Positions 39,903 to 51,640 of a stretch of 64,000 bases of DNA are shown here, piece after piece (position 1 is the stretch's first letter; the number at the start of each line of letters is the position of its first letter). The notes beneath the pieces were generated by a model. That model saw nothing but the letters and a program-made list of their open reading frames with translations. It was not told where the DNA came from and searched no databases. This DNA comes from Apostichopus japonicus. Taxonomy: Eukaryota; Echinodermata; Holothuroidea; Aspidochirotida; Stichopodidae. Position numbers and translations under genes: made by a program. The stretch lies in the NCBI RefSeq assembly GCF_037975245.1, contig NC_092571.1, forward strand, positions 17,169,917 to 17,233,916. The letters are read 5' to 3'.

Positions 39903-41388
39903 CAATGCTCTTTCCCTGACACTCTATCCATGGATTTTCAATCCAATTCATTATAAGTTTTCTTTGCTCTAAAAAGTTTTTTTTGACAAACTATTCCAAA
40001 TTAAATTAACTTTATGAACATGATCAGCATAAAACTTTATGTATCTTGCTTTGTCCCTACAAGTAAGTTATCCTTAGGTACAACCTTACAATTATTTAAA
40101 AGAATTTTCATAGTTTAATAGACTTCTTCAGTCCTTTTGTCATTGCAAATCCATGATCTGATTTCTTCTCTCTGTTTCATTTTTTAATTATTTTTTTTTA
40201 TTCTGAGATTTACTATTTTTTCGTTAACCTGACTAGATCTACAAAGAGAGAAGCTCTTGTATAAAGACAGTCTGAACTGTGTAAAAAATACTAAGCACCC
40301 CCCCCCCCTCCCTTACAGGACCTATATGGTCTTGATCGCTTGCAGAGCATACTGTATTTAATATGGTCTATTATTCTCAAACTCTCTGTCACAACCCAAA
40401 AATGGCCTTCTGAGAATTTATTGTTGGATCCCAGACAGGCTATGCAGCAGCAAAAAATGAAAAAGAAAGGGAAAAAAAGGGATTGGTAGACAAAGGTTCC
40501 CATGGAATATGATAGTAAACTCCCTCCCTGGAAATTGATAATTAGGTTTCCTGAGTTTTGCTCTTTCTTTTCTAATTTTCAGTCAATGATTTCAGTCAAT
40601 TGCTTGTAATCAATACAGTCAATGTGCATTTAAATCATTAATCATCAACCATGGAGACTGGAGTACATATTTGGGTGATATTGGGGGAAAAAATATTGAG
40701 AAATCACACCATGTATTGTCTAGGAAACAGGATGGGAACCAGGGATAAAGATGGTTCAATAAATGGAACAGACCCAACAATTTTGGGGGAACCTACCTTA
40801 TATATATTGCTGTTTTGTTGAGCTAGTGTTTTGGTTGCTGGCAACTTATCAAACAGCACCTTTACCTACTCCCTCATGCTTGCCCAAACACAACAAAAAT
40901 TAAACAATGCAAGTTTTAATTTAGAGAGGGGAAAAAAAATCTTGCCAAAGGATCACTTTTCACAGGAGGGAGAAATAAAGTTTTTATACAAGTGACAATG
41001 GGTGGATACAAACCAAAAGTCAAATATTTCAGAATACTGATAGAAATTATTTGTAGAGAGGAAAAGTAGAAAGAAAATTGGCAAAAGAAATGTTGGCATG
41101 AATCAACTGCTGTAAAAAAAAAAAGGACATCTTACTTCAAGTGAACTGAGAGTGGTCTTTCAATAAATCAGCCACAAAACCAGAATAGCTAACTGTAGCA
41201 TAAAAAAAATATTCAATTGCATCCTGAAAGACAACTGTTTGAGCGACCTATCTGACCCTGTAAGTACCCTTACGACCCTCATCAGCTCTCAGTAAATGTC
41301 AAAATTGTAGTTAAAACATTTTCATTGCCCTTTTTGTTAAACATTCTCTAGGCGCTGTTCTTTACTACATGTCCCCATCAAAGAATCC

Positions 41389-41394
41389 TTTATT
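41389..41394 (-). other. Poly(A) signal for the C7orf25 orthologue
   Basis: TTTATT on the plus strand is AATAAA on the minus strand, about 170 nt past the stop at 41562. Use is inferred. Confidence 0.5.
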
Positions 41395-41561
41395 CCCCCA
41401 AACCCCCCACCCCCCTCACTTCTTCCCACTGAAAATATCTAAAGTAAAATAACTTAGTTCTTACATCTCTGAAGCAATAATTGAAGTGTCTTTCAACTGC
41501 ATGGGGTCTGTATAATACTTACATACTACCATCTGCCCGCTACTACTTCCTACTGCGCTAA

Positions 41562-44500
41562 CTAGCTCGCTTGCACCTCGACGACGACCCCTAATGATGG
41601 CGCCCTTTCACTATTTATCTCGATTCCGTCTTTCGCCTTCTTCCAAGACACGACTTCGTCGTTTCCGTTCTCCTCCGGGGCCAGCTCTTGCATAGGTTCT
41701 GACTTCAACGACGAGACGAACAAATCCACCCCTATGCCGCCTCCGAGGCGGATTTCTTCGGCTAATTCCACGTGGATGGAATCTGCGAACAGGGAGGGTA
41801 CGTGTGTGGGCATCTGTGGGTTCAACACCTTCTCTGGGTTACTCTGCTTCTTCTCTGTCAAGGCACGGGATTGGTGGGTGTGGACGAGAAACGCGACCCC
41901 CTGCGAAGAAAGATTAACCAAACTGATCATAATAATAATCACAGGTTTCCGATCAGTAAGTTACAGAAACATGAAAGAAAAATAGTTTCATACAAATCTT
42001 GCAGTTTTTGCATAAAGTATTCTCTTACTAGTTTACCTAGTAAACCCTCGGGAAACAAAATTACTTGATTGAGATTATTTTTCAATATTACAGATTTAAT
42101 GTAGGTAAGAGGTAAAAACAAATGGAGAACGAAAAGCAACCTAACACAAAAATTAATCACAGACTCAATTAGAATCATTTCTTAACAGAACGCTGACTGT
42201 AATGCCACACAGAGGCACATGCCACCAGCCTTATGTTGAAAAAGAAGAAGAAATAAAAGAATTGTAAAATGCCACTTAGCATATCACATAACAATTGATT
42301 GCAAATCAATTATAATAACAAACAAACAAACAGAGAGGAATTAAGGAAGAGACTATTCCTTTGTCATTCAAATTTCACTCAGTTATTTAGTCTGTTTTGT
42401 CATTGATAGTTTGCTTACAACAATGTAAACATGTTTACCTTTCTTCTGGCAGCCTTAATAAAGCTGACATTACCGGTTGTTGTTATCGCCCCCAAGGCAT
42501 CTCCTGTACCGAATGTTATCTGATAAAAGGAAAACAATTTGATTGAAAAATTACAAAATCTACATATTCCCACAGACTACTCTTGAACTAAGTCAGGGAG
42601 ATCTACAAAACAAGTTATCATGCTTTTATATAGTTATAAACGCATAAGTTTTAAGTTATATTAAGTTATAAAGGTTTTTCAGATTTCGACCTCGACTGCC
42701 CTCAGATGACCTTTGACCTCCTCAAAGAAACTAAACAGTTCTTGAACTCACTAATATACACATGTTCTCCAAGCTGATCAGAGAGGGTGCGAGGATCCTT
42801 TTAAATGAATCAATTAAAAAAAACTTAATATGAAAAATAAAACCAGATTTTAAAGTAAGAGGCAGAGCTTTGATTCCACAAAACAGACCCCCCTGAGAAA
42901 AAAACCACACAATGACGAACATATCAAACCTGAGCATATTCTGGATTTCAATAGCAGAAATTCTGCAAAATAAGTCACAAAAAATTTAAAAAATTCAGAA
43001 CGGACTAGATATTAGAAAATTTTGTTATTTTTGCTTGACAACAAAATTTCAAATTGTTGAAACTTTAATACTTCCTAAGGTTTCTTCTCACAAAAGAGTT
43101 TACATTGCACGTTACAAACGGCGCAGGGGGGGGGGGGGACAACCTCTCGCTGGACATTCGTCTCTCAATCCTGCTCACCTTTGAATTCCTTTTGATTCTG
43201 TTGCTTTCTGTCAGGGTCTCCGATCGTGCTGACAGCTGGTCTTCAACGACCCTTATCCTCTTTAGTAACCTTTTGGCTCTCGCCAACTCATTTGGACCAG
43301 CAATGGTGTCCAGGATATTTTGAAAATCCCGCAGTGCGGTCTTGCATACGATCAAGTCTTTATCTATCGAGGGGAAAGAGTTTGTATCAAATATTAAAAG
43401 TAAAACTTGGCAAAAAATTATTTCCTGAGTTTTTAATTTTGGTTTACCAATATGTTCACATTTCTAAAGTCATTTCTAGGTAATCCTAAGGTTCCATGTT
43501 TTTTTACTGATACGTTTGCTTAGAATTTTTGCCCCCCCCCCCCCAAAAAAAATTTAAGGGATATATTCCAGTGGCAGACTCTTATTTGGAACTGAAAACC
43601 AATATTCCAAACTGTAAGTTGAAAGCCCATTCTTAACTTATATCTTTTCCCTCACTCTAGGTAGATTGAATTTAACCTATATTGACTGGCAAAATCCTTT
43701 GATTCTTTGCTAAGTCCCTCCCAGCATAAGAGACCGAGTTTGATGCCACAAAACAGACCGACCCGAGAAGAAACACACGATGACAACCTTATCAAACCTG
43801 AGCATATACTGTATTTCAAATTTCCAGCAATTTTAATTAAAGCAATCAACTGCAGTCACTCGAAAATCCCTAAAAGCCAAGTCGACACCATATGATGAAG
43901 GAAGGTGCATTTCCGGAGGGTACTTGCACCTACCACAAAAAAAAAACATTTAAAATGAACATGTTTCGGGTAAGAAAGAAAATATAACACATGACTACAT
44001 CTTCATTTCAGAACCATTTTGAAAGGAATACACCTTTTAAAATTGAACACAATTGTTTTGACTTCTTATCTTGGCTTACTTTTGATGAAATCTTCCATCG
44101 GTGAAAGAAATGGGGTCTTCCTCTCCTGTTTGGCAAGGTCTTCGATGTAGGATTCCTTGAAGGAGAAAGTGCAGCCACCGTGGCTGAGTTCGGAGACCAA
44201 GGCGATTAATGTGGTAACGTCCATGTTAACCAGGGGTTTGTTGGAAACACCGCTTTCAGATGTTGACTGCTAATATGGGAAAATGTGGGAGAGTGGGGGG
44301 GAGGGGTAGGGGGGTGAAGAGAAAAGATCTGATAACATGAAAAGAGGTTTAACAAGTATAAGTTGTTGCAGCAAAGTTCAGTATATCATGTCTACATGAA
44401 ATTTACCGTGTGAAATATTTCAGGGTATATGTATGTGTGTTGATAATTCTTTTTATAAGCAATGTACAGTATATATGGATGTCAAAAAGTATATGCATAA

Positions 44501-47500
44501 GATGGCTAAGCTGACTGATTCTGCCTTGTAATTCTAGCATGTCAAATTTGTGAATCCAGAATCCTGTCCTTATAGGTATGATTGGGTATTTCCCATTTTC
44601 TAGGCCTCTGTTACTCCAGCTCTCCCACCCACACCTCCCCCCCCCCCCCACCAACACCCAACCAAGTAAAACATGTGAATAGAGCTAACAAAATGATATG
44701 CCAGCAATATTACGTACCCTGGCACTCTTCAATTTGTTAAATTTCATTGATGTCGTCGCACAGCATTTGCAGTGAAGGTTACAATGTCTTGTCAATTCCA
44801 TAGGATGTGACATCATCACTTCTCTATGAATGTTTATCAAGCATTTATGAATATTACTCCTTTCAGTTTAACATAATGCAAGGCTGTCATTGAAAGCAAT
44901 CCTTGCCTCTTGTCTAGCCAATTCATTTGTTTGCATTCAGTAAATTTTAGTAAAATTAGAGAAAGTTTGATTTTCAATTTTTTTTAAGGGGAGTCACTTT
45001 ACCTCTTCTTGGTCATCTACCCCAGGGAAGACCGGTAAGGTCGGCCTCCCGGTTTTAGCTTCATCGATGTCATTGAAGATGTGACCATGGACGGTCACTC
45101 CTAATTCTGACAGTTCATCTGAAAATGAAACAAGGAAAAATGATCATCTCTGAAATTCATGTGACTTGAAAGCAAAGAGAAAAAAAAAATTTAATTGAAA
45201 GCACTTGGCTGTGTCTACAATCCAATGTCTACTGCCAAGTGCTAAGCAAATACTGGTGCATAACATACATATATTGCTTGTTTCATTCAATGGCATAAAA
45301 ATACCACAGAAAGGCTGTAATGTCCAAAACATGGCCCTGAATTTGTATGTTAAAAGAAAGTTACCGTCATGAAGTAATTAGATTCATTATGCAGGTACGA
45401 ATCCAGCAGGGTGTACATCTTCACCCCCCCCCCCCCCCCAAAATTAAAGTAGTTATAAGCACATCCTTGAGTGTAGACCAAACTATAGATCTGATTGATA
45501 GCCTAACTCTGCCCTACAACGCACCAGACATGCCCCCACCCCCTAAGTGGGTGTCCGTTTTAACAACCCCAGGGCCACCCCTCCCCCCACCTTCTGTTTT
45601 TATAAACTGCATAATTACAGCATGATTAAAATGAAACAACTCACAGAACTAGTAATACAGACCAAATGGAACAGGTTCCTGTGATAAACCAGTTTAACTT
45701 GTGGAAAGAGCTTTATCATGCCTACCCTACACACAGTCTAATTAAATTAAATACACCTTTCATTTTTCACTCTCTCTATAGGTAAGTTGCTGGTGACTGA
45801 GAAAAATGTATTAATAAATGTGACTTTCATGCATACATAGTAGTTTAACTTGATACGAAATCATATTTTTGGGGTATCTCATGATTGAAATACAAATTAC
45901 ATACACTTAAATGTATTAACACAACTTCACAAGACAACACCCTACCTACAATATCTTGAGTGACCCCGTTGTAAAACACCACATGGACCTTGGGATGGGT
46001 GTACCCCACGGGATTCTGCTGACTTGCGAGCTGATAGAACTGGACCTGTTGGACGATGTCATGGTCTCCGTAATCCCCACCATCTGTTTCAGATACAAAT
46101 CAGCAGACACAAATTATGTGAAGTTCCTTTTTAATATTCAATGCTATCTAGGGTCCACGGTCAAAATCAGTTCTGTTAACGATACCTACTACTAAATCTG
46201 ATGAATTATTCATTACAAATTTTTTTCATTTTAATACAGCCTTACGGAATATCTTGGTGAAACTATTCCACAAGTTGCCATCTTAATACGATATTTGAAA
46301 GTTAAATGGAAAAACTGACGGGGTAAGTTTAAGACAATGGAAATGAGCTGAGAAATTTATGGCTAGAATGAGATTCGAACCAGTGACAACTGGGGTTTAT
46401 CAAATTTCCAATATTGTTGTAAGATAACAATCAAAACTGTCAAAATCTACCTAGTCTCTGATATAATTGTGCCTTTATATATATCAGATCAGGTAGCAAC
46501 ATTTCCAAATTTTTATCAAAGTATAAACATTTATTCCCAAACAATTATGTACCTACTGTACTAGACAGGAATCAGCTTAAGGGTGGGCTGTAGTCTAAAA
46601 TGATTAGCATATGCATAGAATAGGGTGGACGCAACACTCCAGTTTTGATTTTCAATGCACTAGCTGATACAGTGCAGCCTCTACGAGTGTAACCCAAACA
46701 AAATCTCACCCAGCCACGTCCTGTGCAGAGCTTCCGCATTTCTGGCTGTGACTTTCACCCAGACTTTCCCGTTCTGGCCAATGACGTCCACCACAATGTT
46801 GATTTTATCCTGATCTTGGGTCAAGAACTTCAAGGGGCTCATCACCCTTGTCACGTGACCGATGTTTTCTGCTGTGTAGGTTAAGGCTTCCAAATGAATC
46901 AAATTTGTGCTGCGGAGGGAATTCTCCTTCACTGGCGTATCTTTCGACAGAAGCTGTAGTACGACATGTGGAACAAAAGCAAACAAACGTCTTCAAATGT
47001 ATTTCTTCAAAGATGTTATAATGGAACATATCCCACCAACATTGCCCTGTGGGACTTGGAATACATTTTCCAGGCACCAAATCACTGACATCCCCACTCA
47101 CAAATATTAATAAGAAATGTTCTTGTTTGTGAAGGATATATGCAAAAGAAATGCATTTTTCATATATGCAAAAGAAATGCATTTTTCTTATGCACAAGTT
47201 TTGCAGTTTTGTTTGGATATACTGTAGCGATATAGCCTACCCTTACAACTAAGCATAACTGTAATAGTAAGGTGCTCCAAAGGACAAAAATTCTTTACAA
47301 AAAAGAAAGCCTCCACTGTGCTTAAGAAAGTAGCAAAGTTATAAATGTCTGTGCATTGTTAAAATACATATGAGAGCCTTTTTCGCTTGCTTTTATTTTA
47401 CAGTTTTGTTCTTCTTTATTTATTTTTCTGTGATTTCACTGTGTTTCTCACAAACACACATACAAGCAAACACACTTACACAAACAATATGTTTCTGTCT

Positions 47501-47688
47501 GGGTCTGAGACAATACTCACACTTGAAACAAAGCTCTTTTCTGCTTCAATTTTGCCGATCAATTTACTGTAGCCTCCCTCCGAATGGTCCAGTTGCTCTT
47601 TAAGATCATCCACTCTTCCAAGAAGTTCATCTGCTTTCTTTAACAGTTGGTCTACTCTTTCATTCTTTTCTTCTTCTGAGAGCTCCAT
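41562..47688 (-). CDS. C7orf25: UPF0415 / DUF1308 protein, C7orf25 orthologue
   Basis: Function unknown; the C-terminal region of this family resembles PIN-type folds (family knowledge, not certain). Seen: eight coding exons in translation order 47688-47521, 46953-46710, 46083-45946, 45118-45003, 44269-44080, 43363-43179, 42519-42439 and 41900-41562. They join in frame to 1461 nt, 486 residues (human 421). Segments shared with human: an N-terminal coiled-coil-like helix (to residue ~56), INIVVDVIGQNGKVWVKV and EALHRTWLG (~137), VNMDVTTLIALVSELSHGGC (~235), KTALRDFQNILDTIAGP (~295), ITFGTGDALGAITTTGN (~350) and FLVHTHQSRALTEKK (~378). An Asp at MDVTTLI fits a PIN-like first acidic position. 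The start ATG at 47688 has a good context (TTGCCATGG). The donor at 45945 was chosen over the overlapping GTAGGT at 45949 because only it keeps frame. About 90 residues after the Q-SRALTE motif extend beyond the human C-terminus. Confidence 0.9.
46330..46400 (-). mobile_element. Possible SINE fragment
   Basis: The minus strand carries a B-box-like GGTTCGAATCTC at 46380-46369 in an intron of the C7orf25 orthologue. No A box is found upstream, so only a fragment is suggested. Confidence 0.3.
47136..47187 (+). repeat. 26-bp tandem duplication
   Basis: Two perfect copies of a unit containing TATATGCAAAAGAAATGCAT, itself partly palindromic (ATGCAnnnnnnnATGCAT). Confidence 0.75.
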
Positions 47689-48125
47689 GGCAATTACTCT
47701 GCTCTAAGCAATCTGGTTCATAAACATATAAACAAATAATACCAATGCTTTTTTTCTTAAGTGGCCTTCTGACGCCTTGCAAAGGGCAAGAGAATACAAT
47801 ATTTGGAACGTTAATAGCCTGTTTTGGTACTTGGTTGCACAAATATTCAGCAACTTAATAGTCCAACAAAAATAACAACAAACTTTACACAAAATTACGG
47901 ACTGAGGGCATCAAGTGACTTAACCAGCTCAACTACATTGTGCCCGGTGCTGAAAAACACATAGCCCACTCAAATCCCCTAATTTCATCCATGCCTATAG
48001 GAATACTACTAAGTTAGTACTAGCAGTAGCAGTAGTAAGAAACTTTTGTTTAAGAGATTCTTAAATGCTTCTCATTATTTATGGTACAATAAGTTAGCTT
48101 GGCTTAGCAATTTACACTCCAGCAA

Positions 48126-48225
48126 TTCTAAGCTGTAATCCATAAGCCCTAGCGGTTTCTCCCACATTTGTGTTCGATTAAGCGTCGTAAAAATATAACC
48201 GCTGATTATTATTATTATTATTAAA
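48126..48225 (+). mobile_element. SINE 3' tail, truncated
   Basis: TGTAATCCATAAGCCCT, TTTCTCCCACA and CGTCGTAAAAATA followed by (ATT)n match the 3' part of the SINE at 58651-58940. The tRNA-like head is missing. Confidence 0.65.
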
Positions 48226-49208
48226 TAAAACCTAAGTAAGGCCCTACAAGTTACAATACAATTAGGAATAGGCCTAGGCTAGGTTAAGTTATGCTATGTG
48301 TCTCTGAACCTATGCTCTGAACACATTAATTTGAAATTTAGTCACACTCTTCTTCAATGTTTACAAATTAATGAACGCTTAACATTATTACCTTTCTATC
48401 AATGCTACTGAACGACAATGGGACGCTTAGCTATGTCTACTCTAAGTATCAGATTAGTGAGTAATCCCTCTTCTTGTGAATATTGTCAATACGGAACTAA
48501 GTGCCTATACCTACTTATATGAGGCAAGTGCAATGCATGACAGACTGTTCCTAACGTTTGATAATAATGTACAGAGTAGTAGCTAGCAGCCACTGAAAGC
48601 AGACATCAGCAGCAGCATTGGTGGCGCACGTTTTGGCCACTGTGCTTGGTACGCTTAGACAAAAGATGCTGGATTACAGATCACTGGCATCCATTAAGAG
48701 CAGACACATTTTAGACCAAAGGAATCTCAAATACTTGACCGATAAGTTAAGCGCAGAGAAATACTGAAAATATGATAGTACCTTCGTGGGGAAACTAATT
48801 CGAGTTGTGGAGCGATTTGAGATCCCGTTATACTACCATAGTATAATTGAGATAAATTTCAAATTCGAAATCATCCTTAATTCGAGCCGAAAAGTCTCAA
48901 AAATTTGCGGTTCTACTTTTCAAATTAGAATAATTCCAGTTATGGTGGAATTTGAGGGCCGGAATAGTATCAGACAAGGGACGAGACCCTTCTTTCACGT
49001 AGTATGGGTCCACTATCGGTGTGCTAGTGTAATTCTCTGGGACATCATGACTGCTAGCTTCAAACTGGTTATGTTGTTGAATTAAAAAAATGCTGTTAAC
49101 TGTGGTTGCCATTTTATGATAGAAAAAACGGCTAAATGTAATTGCTAAAAGTTATTGCAACGGTTTCTATTCCGGGGTTCCGTGGGCCGAGCATATATCA
49201 TGCTGAGA

Positions 49209-49290
49209 CAAGGAGCTGTATGGTTAGAGCAGGGAGCTGCTACTCTTACGTTAGAATAGCAGCTCCCTGGTTAGAGTAAGTAGCTCCTTG
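49209..49290. mobile_element. Nested palindromic mini-insertion (40 bp) with 7-bp direct repeats
   Basis: An inner palindrome at 49230-49269 starts CAGGGAGCTGCTA and ends TAGCAGCTCCCTG. Perfect GTTAGAG repeats at 49223-49229 and 49270-49276 flank it like a target-site duplication. Taking out the palindrome and one repeat leaves a second palindrome with CAAGGAGCT/AGCTCCTTG ends (49209-49290). There is no coding capacity. Confidence 0.7.
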
Positions 49291-49729
49291 CTATAGCATT
49301 CCCTTAACAGTGTTCAAATTGATTTCTCAAACAATCATTGAACTGATATTGTCTCTATCTGAAGGTCTTCTAGAGGTTGTCACCAACGGTATTTATAAAC
49401 AATAAAAAATTGTTGCCTACAATGTTTTTATAGGTCAACGATATGTTTCAATTAAAACATTTCAGGCGTTCAATAGTATTTTGTTTTTATTGAAGATTGC
49501 CCCATCTGTTGCATGTCTGCGTCTTTCCCGTGGTAAATGATAACTGACGACACAAACATTGTATGATATGCAACCTGATGAATGCCATGGATACAGCTTT
49601 ATAATAACCCCCATCACCACCACCTCCCCGTTAAATCGGCCACCTACAATGCTTTAACTGTTGACAGTCGTCTTTAAGGTCATCAGTGCATCTACGGCGT
49701 TAGTTCTTCAAGGAAAACATACGGTAGCC

Positions 49730-50285
49730 CATATATGACGTTATATGTTTATTGTTTACTCGTAAAGTATTGTATACATCTTTTAGCATCCAACAACTCT
49801 TCAAGTATTCTTAGGACATTTCTCCACATCATCCAACCTACAAACCTTGGTTCTAAATAGATTTAGTAACATTTAAAAACTATAATCCTGTTGCTGTGAA
49901 TAGTCGTTGCTGATTTTTAATTTAGCCCACACTTCATAGTGAGGTAATTTGTTGTTGGCCCGCAAGATAACATCCCTCCAAGCATCCAACAACTCCTAAG
50001 ATAATCTCAGGACATCCCTCTATACCTGTCAGCAAAAACATCTTGGTTCTAATAAGTTCAAATGCATTTAAATGCCATTTTCATGTTGCTGTGGCAAGGA
50101 ACTGCTCTGTTGTTATTGTCGTACACCGTATAAGAGTGACGTCATTTGTTTGTTGTTTACTCGAAAAATAACACCTCTCCAATCATCCAACATCGCGAAA
50201 AATGTTCCCAGGACATCCCTCTACAACTTCCAACCAACAAACCTTGGTACTGAATATGTGCAACGAAAGTCGTTTTTAAGCACTT
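49730..50285 (+). repeat. Degenerate tandem repeat, three units of ~200 bp
   Basis: Each unit contains in order GTTTACTCG, CATCCAACA(ACTC), GGACAT(CCCTC), ACCTTGGT(TCT) and CTGTTGCTGTG, or recognisable variants. The ACCTTGGT anchor recurs near 49844, 50041 and 50241, a spacing of about 198-200. Confidence 0.7.
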
Positions 50286-50660
50286 TTTGAAGCCTGCCCC
50301 GATGGACTATATCATCATAATGGTGTAATTCGAGCATGTAGTGTACATACTCTTAACAGAATTTTGATCGTTAATATCTAGACGTAACAGCTTGTATGAC
50401 TATGAGACCTCAACCGACCATTCTCGAGGATCTTTCCAATCTAATCAAGACCGTTATTCTTTCTGTTTGATGCAGGAACAAACGGCGATCAATAACTTGT
50501 TTTTCAAAGAGAATGAATGAAAGAAGGGGGAAAACCTGTTACTCTAAAATGGATGAGGATCTAATTAAGTTAGAGCCTCTTAATTATTTCTTCAAGGGTA
50601 AGAGATCACCGGCTATTGGTGTTCTAATACAGTATAGGATCTTATTAAGGTCTTTAGGGA

Positions 50661-51121
50661 TTAAAGGGATAGTCCAAGTTTGCAGTTATGACATAGCATA
50701 AGCCTTGACAAAATAATAGCTTCTGTCGGTGAAGACTAGCCGTGCTTCATAAAGTAAAATCACGAATAGAAATATTAAAAATACACTACCAAATTTACGC
50801 AAGCCTCCGTCCAGCTAACACGTGTGTGTGGCTCTTCAATGCAAGCTGACAATGAACATCCGTCCACTCGCAGTATGACATGCATTAGCCTATACAAACT
50901 GCATACTAAACTACATTGGTCCATATTAGGTTGTTTTTGTCCCCTAAAAAAATCATACCTTTTTTTAATTCCCTAACCCCCCTCTGCCCCCCCCCCCTCG
51001 CCACCACAGTCTACCCGTATCATATCGTCGGCATATCTTCTGTCTTTCAGTTGCTACGCGATGAAGCCATGCACTCACGCCACAAGATAATTACTATTTA
51101 AAGCATAAAGCGTTCCTTTAA
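50661..51121. mobile_element. Candidate TTAA-flanked non-autonomous element
   Basis: TTAAAGGGATAGTCC at the left and GCGTTCCTTTAA at the right both give TTAA plus AGG ends, as in the MITE pair at 554 and 4116. It also contains GAAGACTAGCC, present near the end of copy B. The terminal repeats are short and poorly matched, so this is weak. Confidence 0.3.
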
Positions 51122-51640
51122 TTCATACGTGTAGCAGTATAGGCTACTACGTGATGTCCTTCCGTATAATGAAAAGAGAGAGACTAAGAGGAAAGAAGCT
51201 CTTTAAGGTATCATACGTCATCTGTAGGATAAATGATATACGTTAGTGCGGTTGTAAACAAAGAGAAGATACGTCAATGATACTTGAAACAGTCGGAAAA
51301 ATCTAAATTAGGATTCTCTTTCTCTTTTGAAATGTACTCTGTCGAACTTCTTTGAAGTAGTGATGAATTGTATAGCTTCCTGCTTATCTCTCAAAGTTAC
51401 CGTTCTGTTTTTATTAGCAACAGTTCTTTCTACTTATTGGATTTTACAAACACACACGCCGAGAAAGAATTGATAAAGGATTCAGTTCAAATCTTGAAAC
51501 TAAACTGTGAGGTTTTTATATTTCGCATTTCTGATTCCACAGTTTCATAAAAATCATATTATGCTTTAGGACCTGTGAAAATACGACCGACTTATCATTC
51601 TCAGTTTTGTTCCTTTATACTATCATAACTTGTTTTGAAA

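Larger units (their letters stand above)
34604..41388. other. Convergent intergenic region, no supported gene
   Basis: It lies between the 3' ends of ARMC9 (+) and the C7orf25 orthologue (-). The left half is T-rich and the right half A-rich on the plus strand, as expected if both 3'UTRs extend into it. It holds short G or C homopolymer runs, a 37-bp duplication and a C/A-rich patch near 39.8 kb. The reading frames here are short, lack recognisable motifs and are of low complexity; I see no gene. Confidence 0.6.
47700..51640. other. Intergenic region between C7orf25 orthologue and DBH-like gene
   Basis: The two flanking genes point away from each other. The 5'UTR exon and promoter of the left gene presumably lie near 48.3-48.7 kb and those of the right gene before 51.6 kb, but no convincing core elements are visible. 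The rest holds a SINE tail, a nested palindrome, a ~200-bp tandem array and a TTAA-flanked candidate, listed separately. No additional gene is seen. Confidence 0.55.

Noticed and set aside
41562-41942. A 126-codon single-exon minus-strand gene starting MIIIMISLVN
   Set aside because: It is the last exon of the C7orf25 orthologue; the first ~14 codons are intron before the acceptor at 41901.
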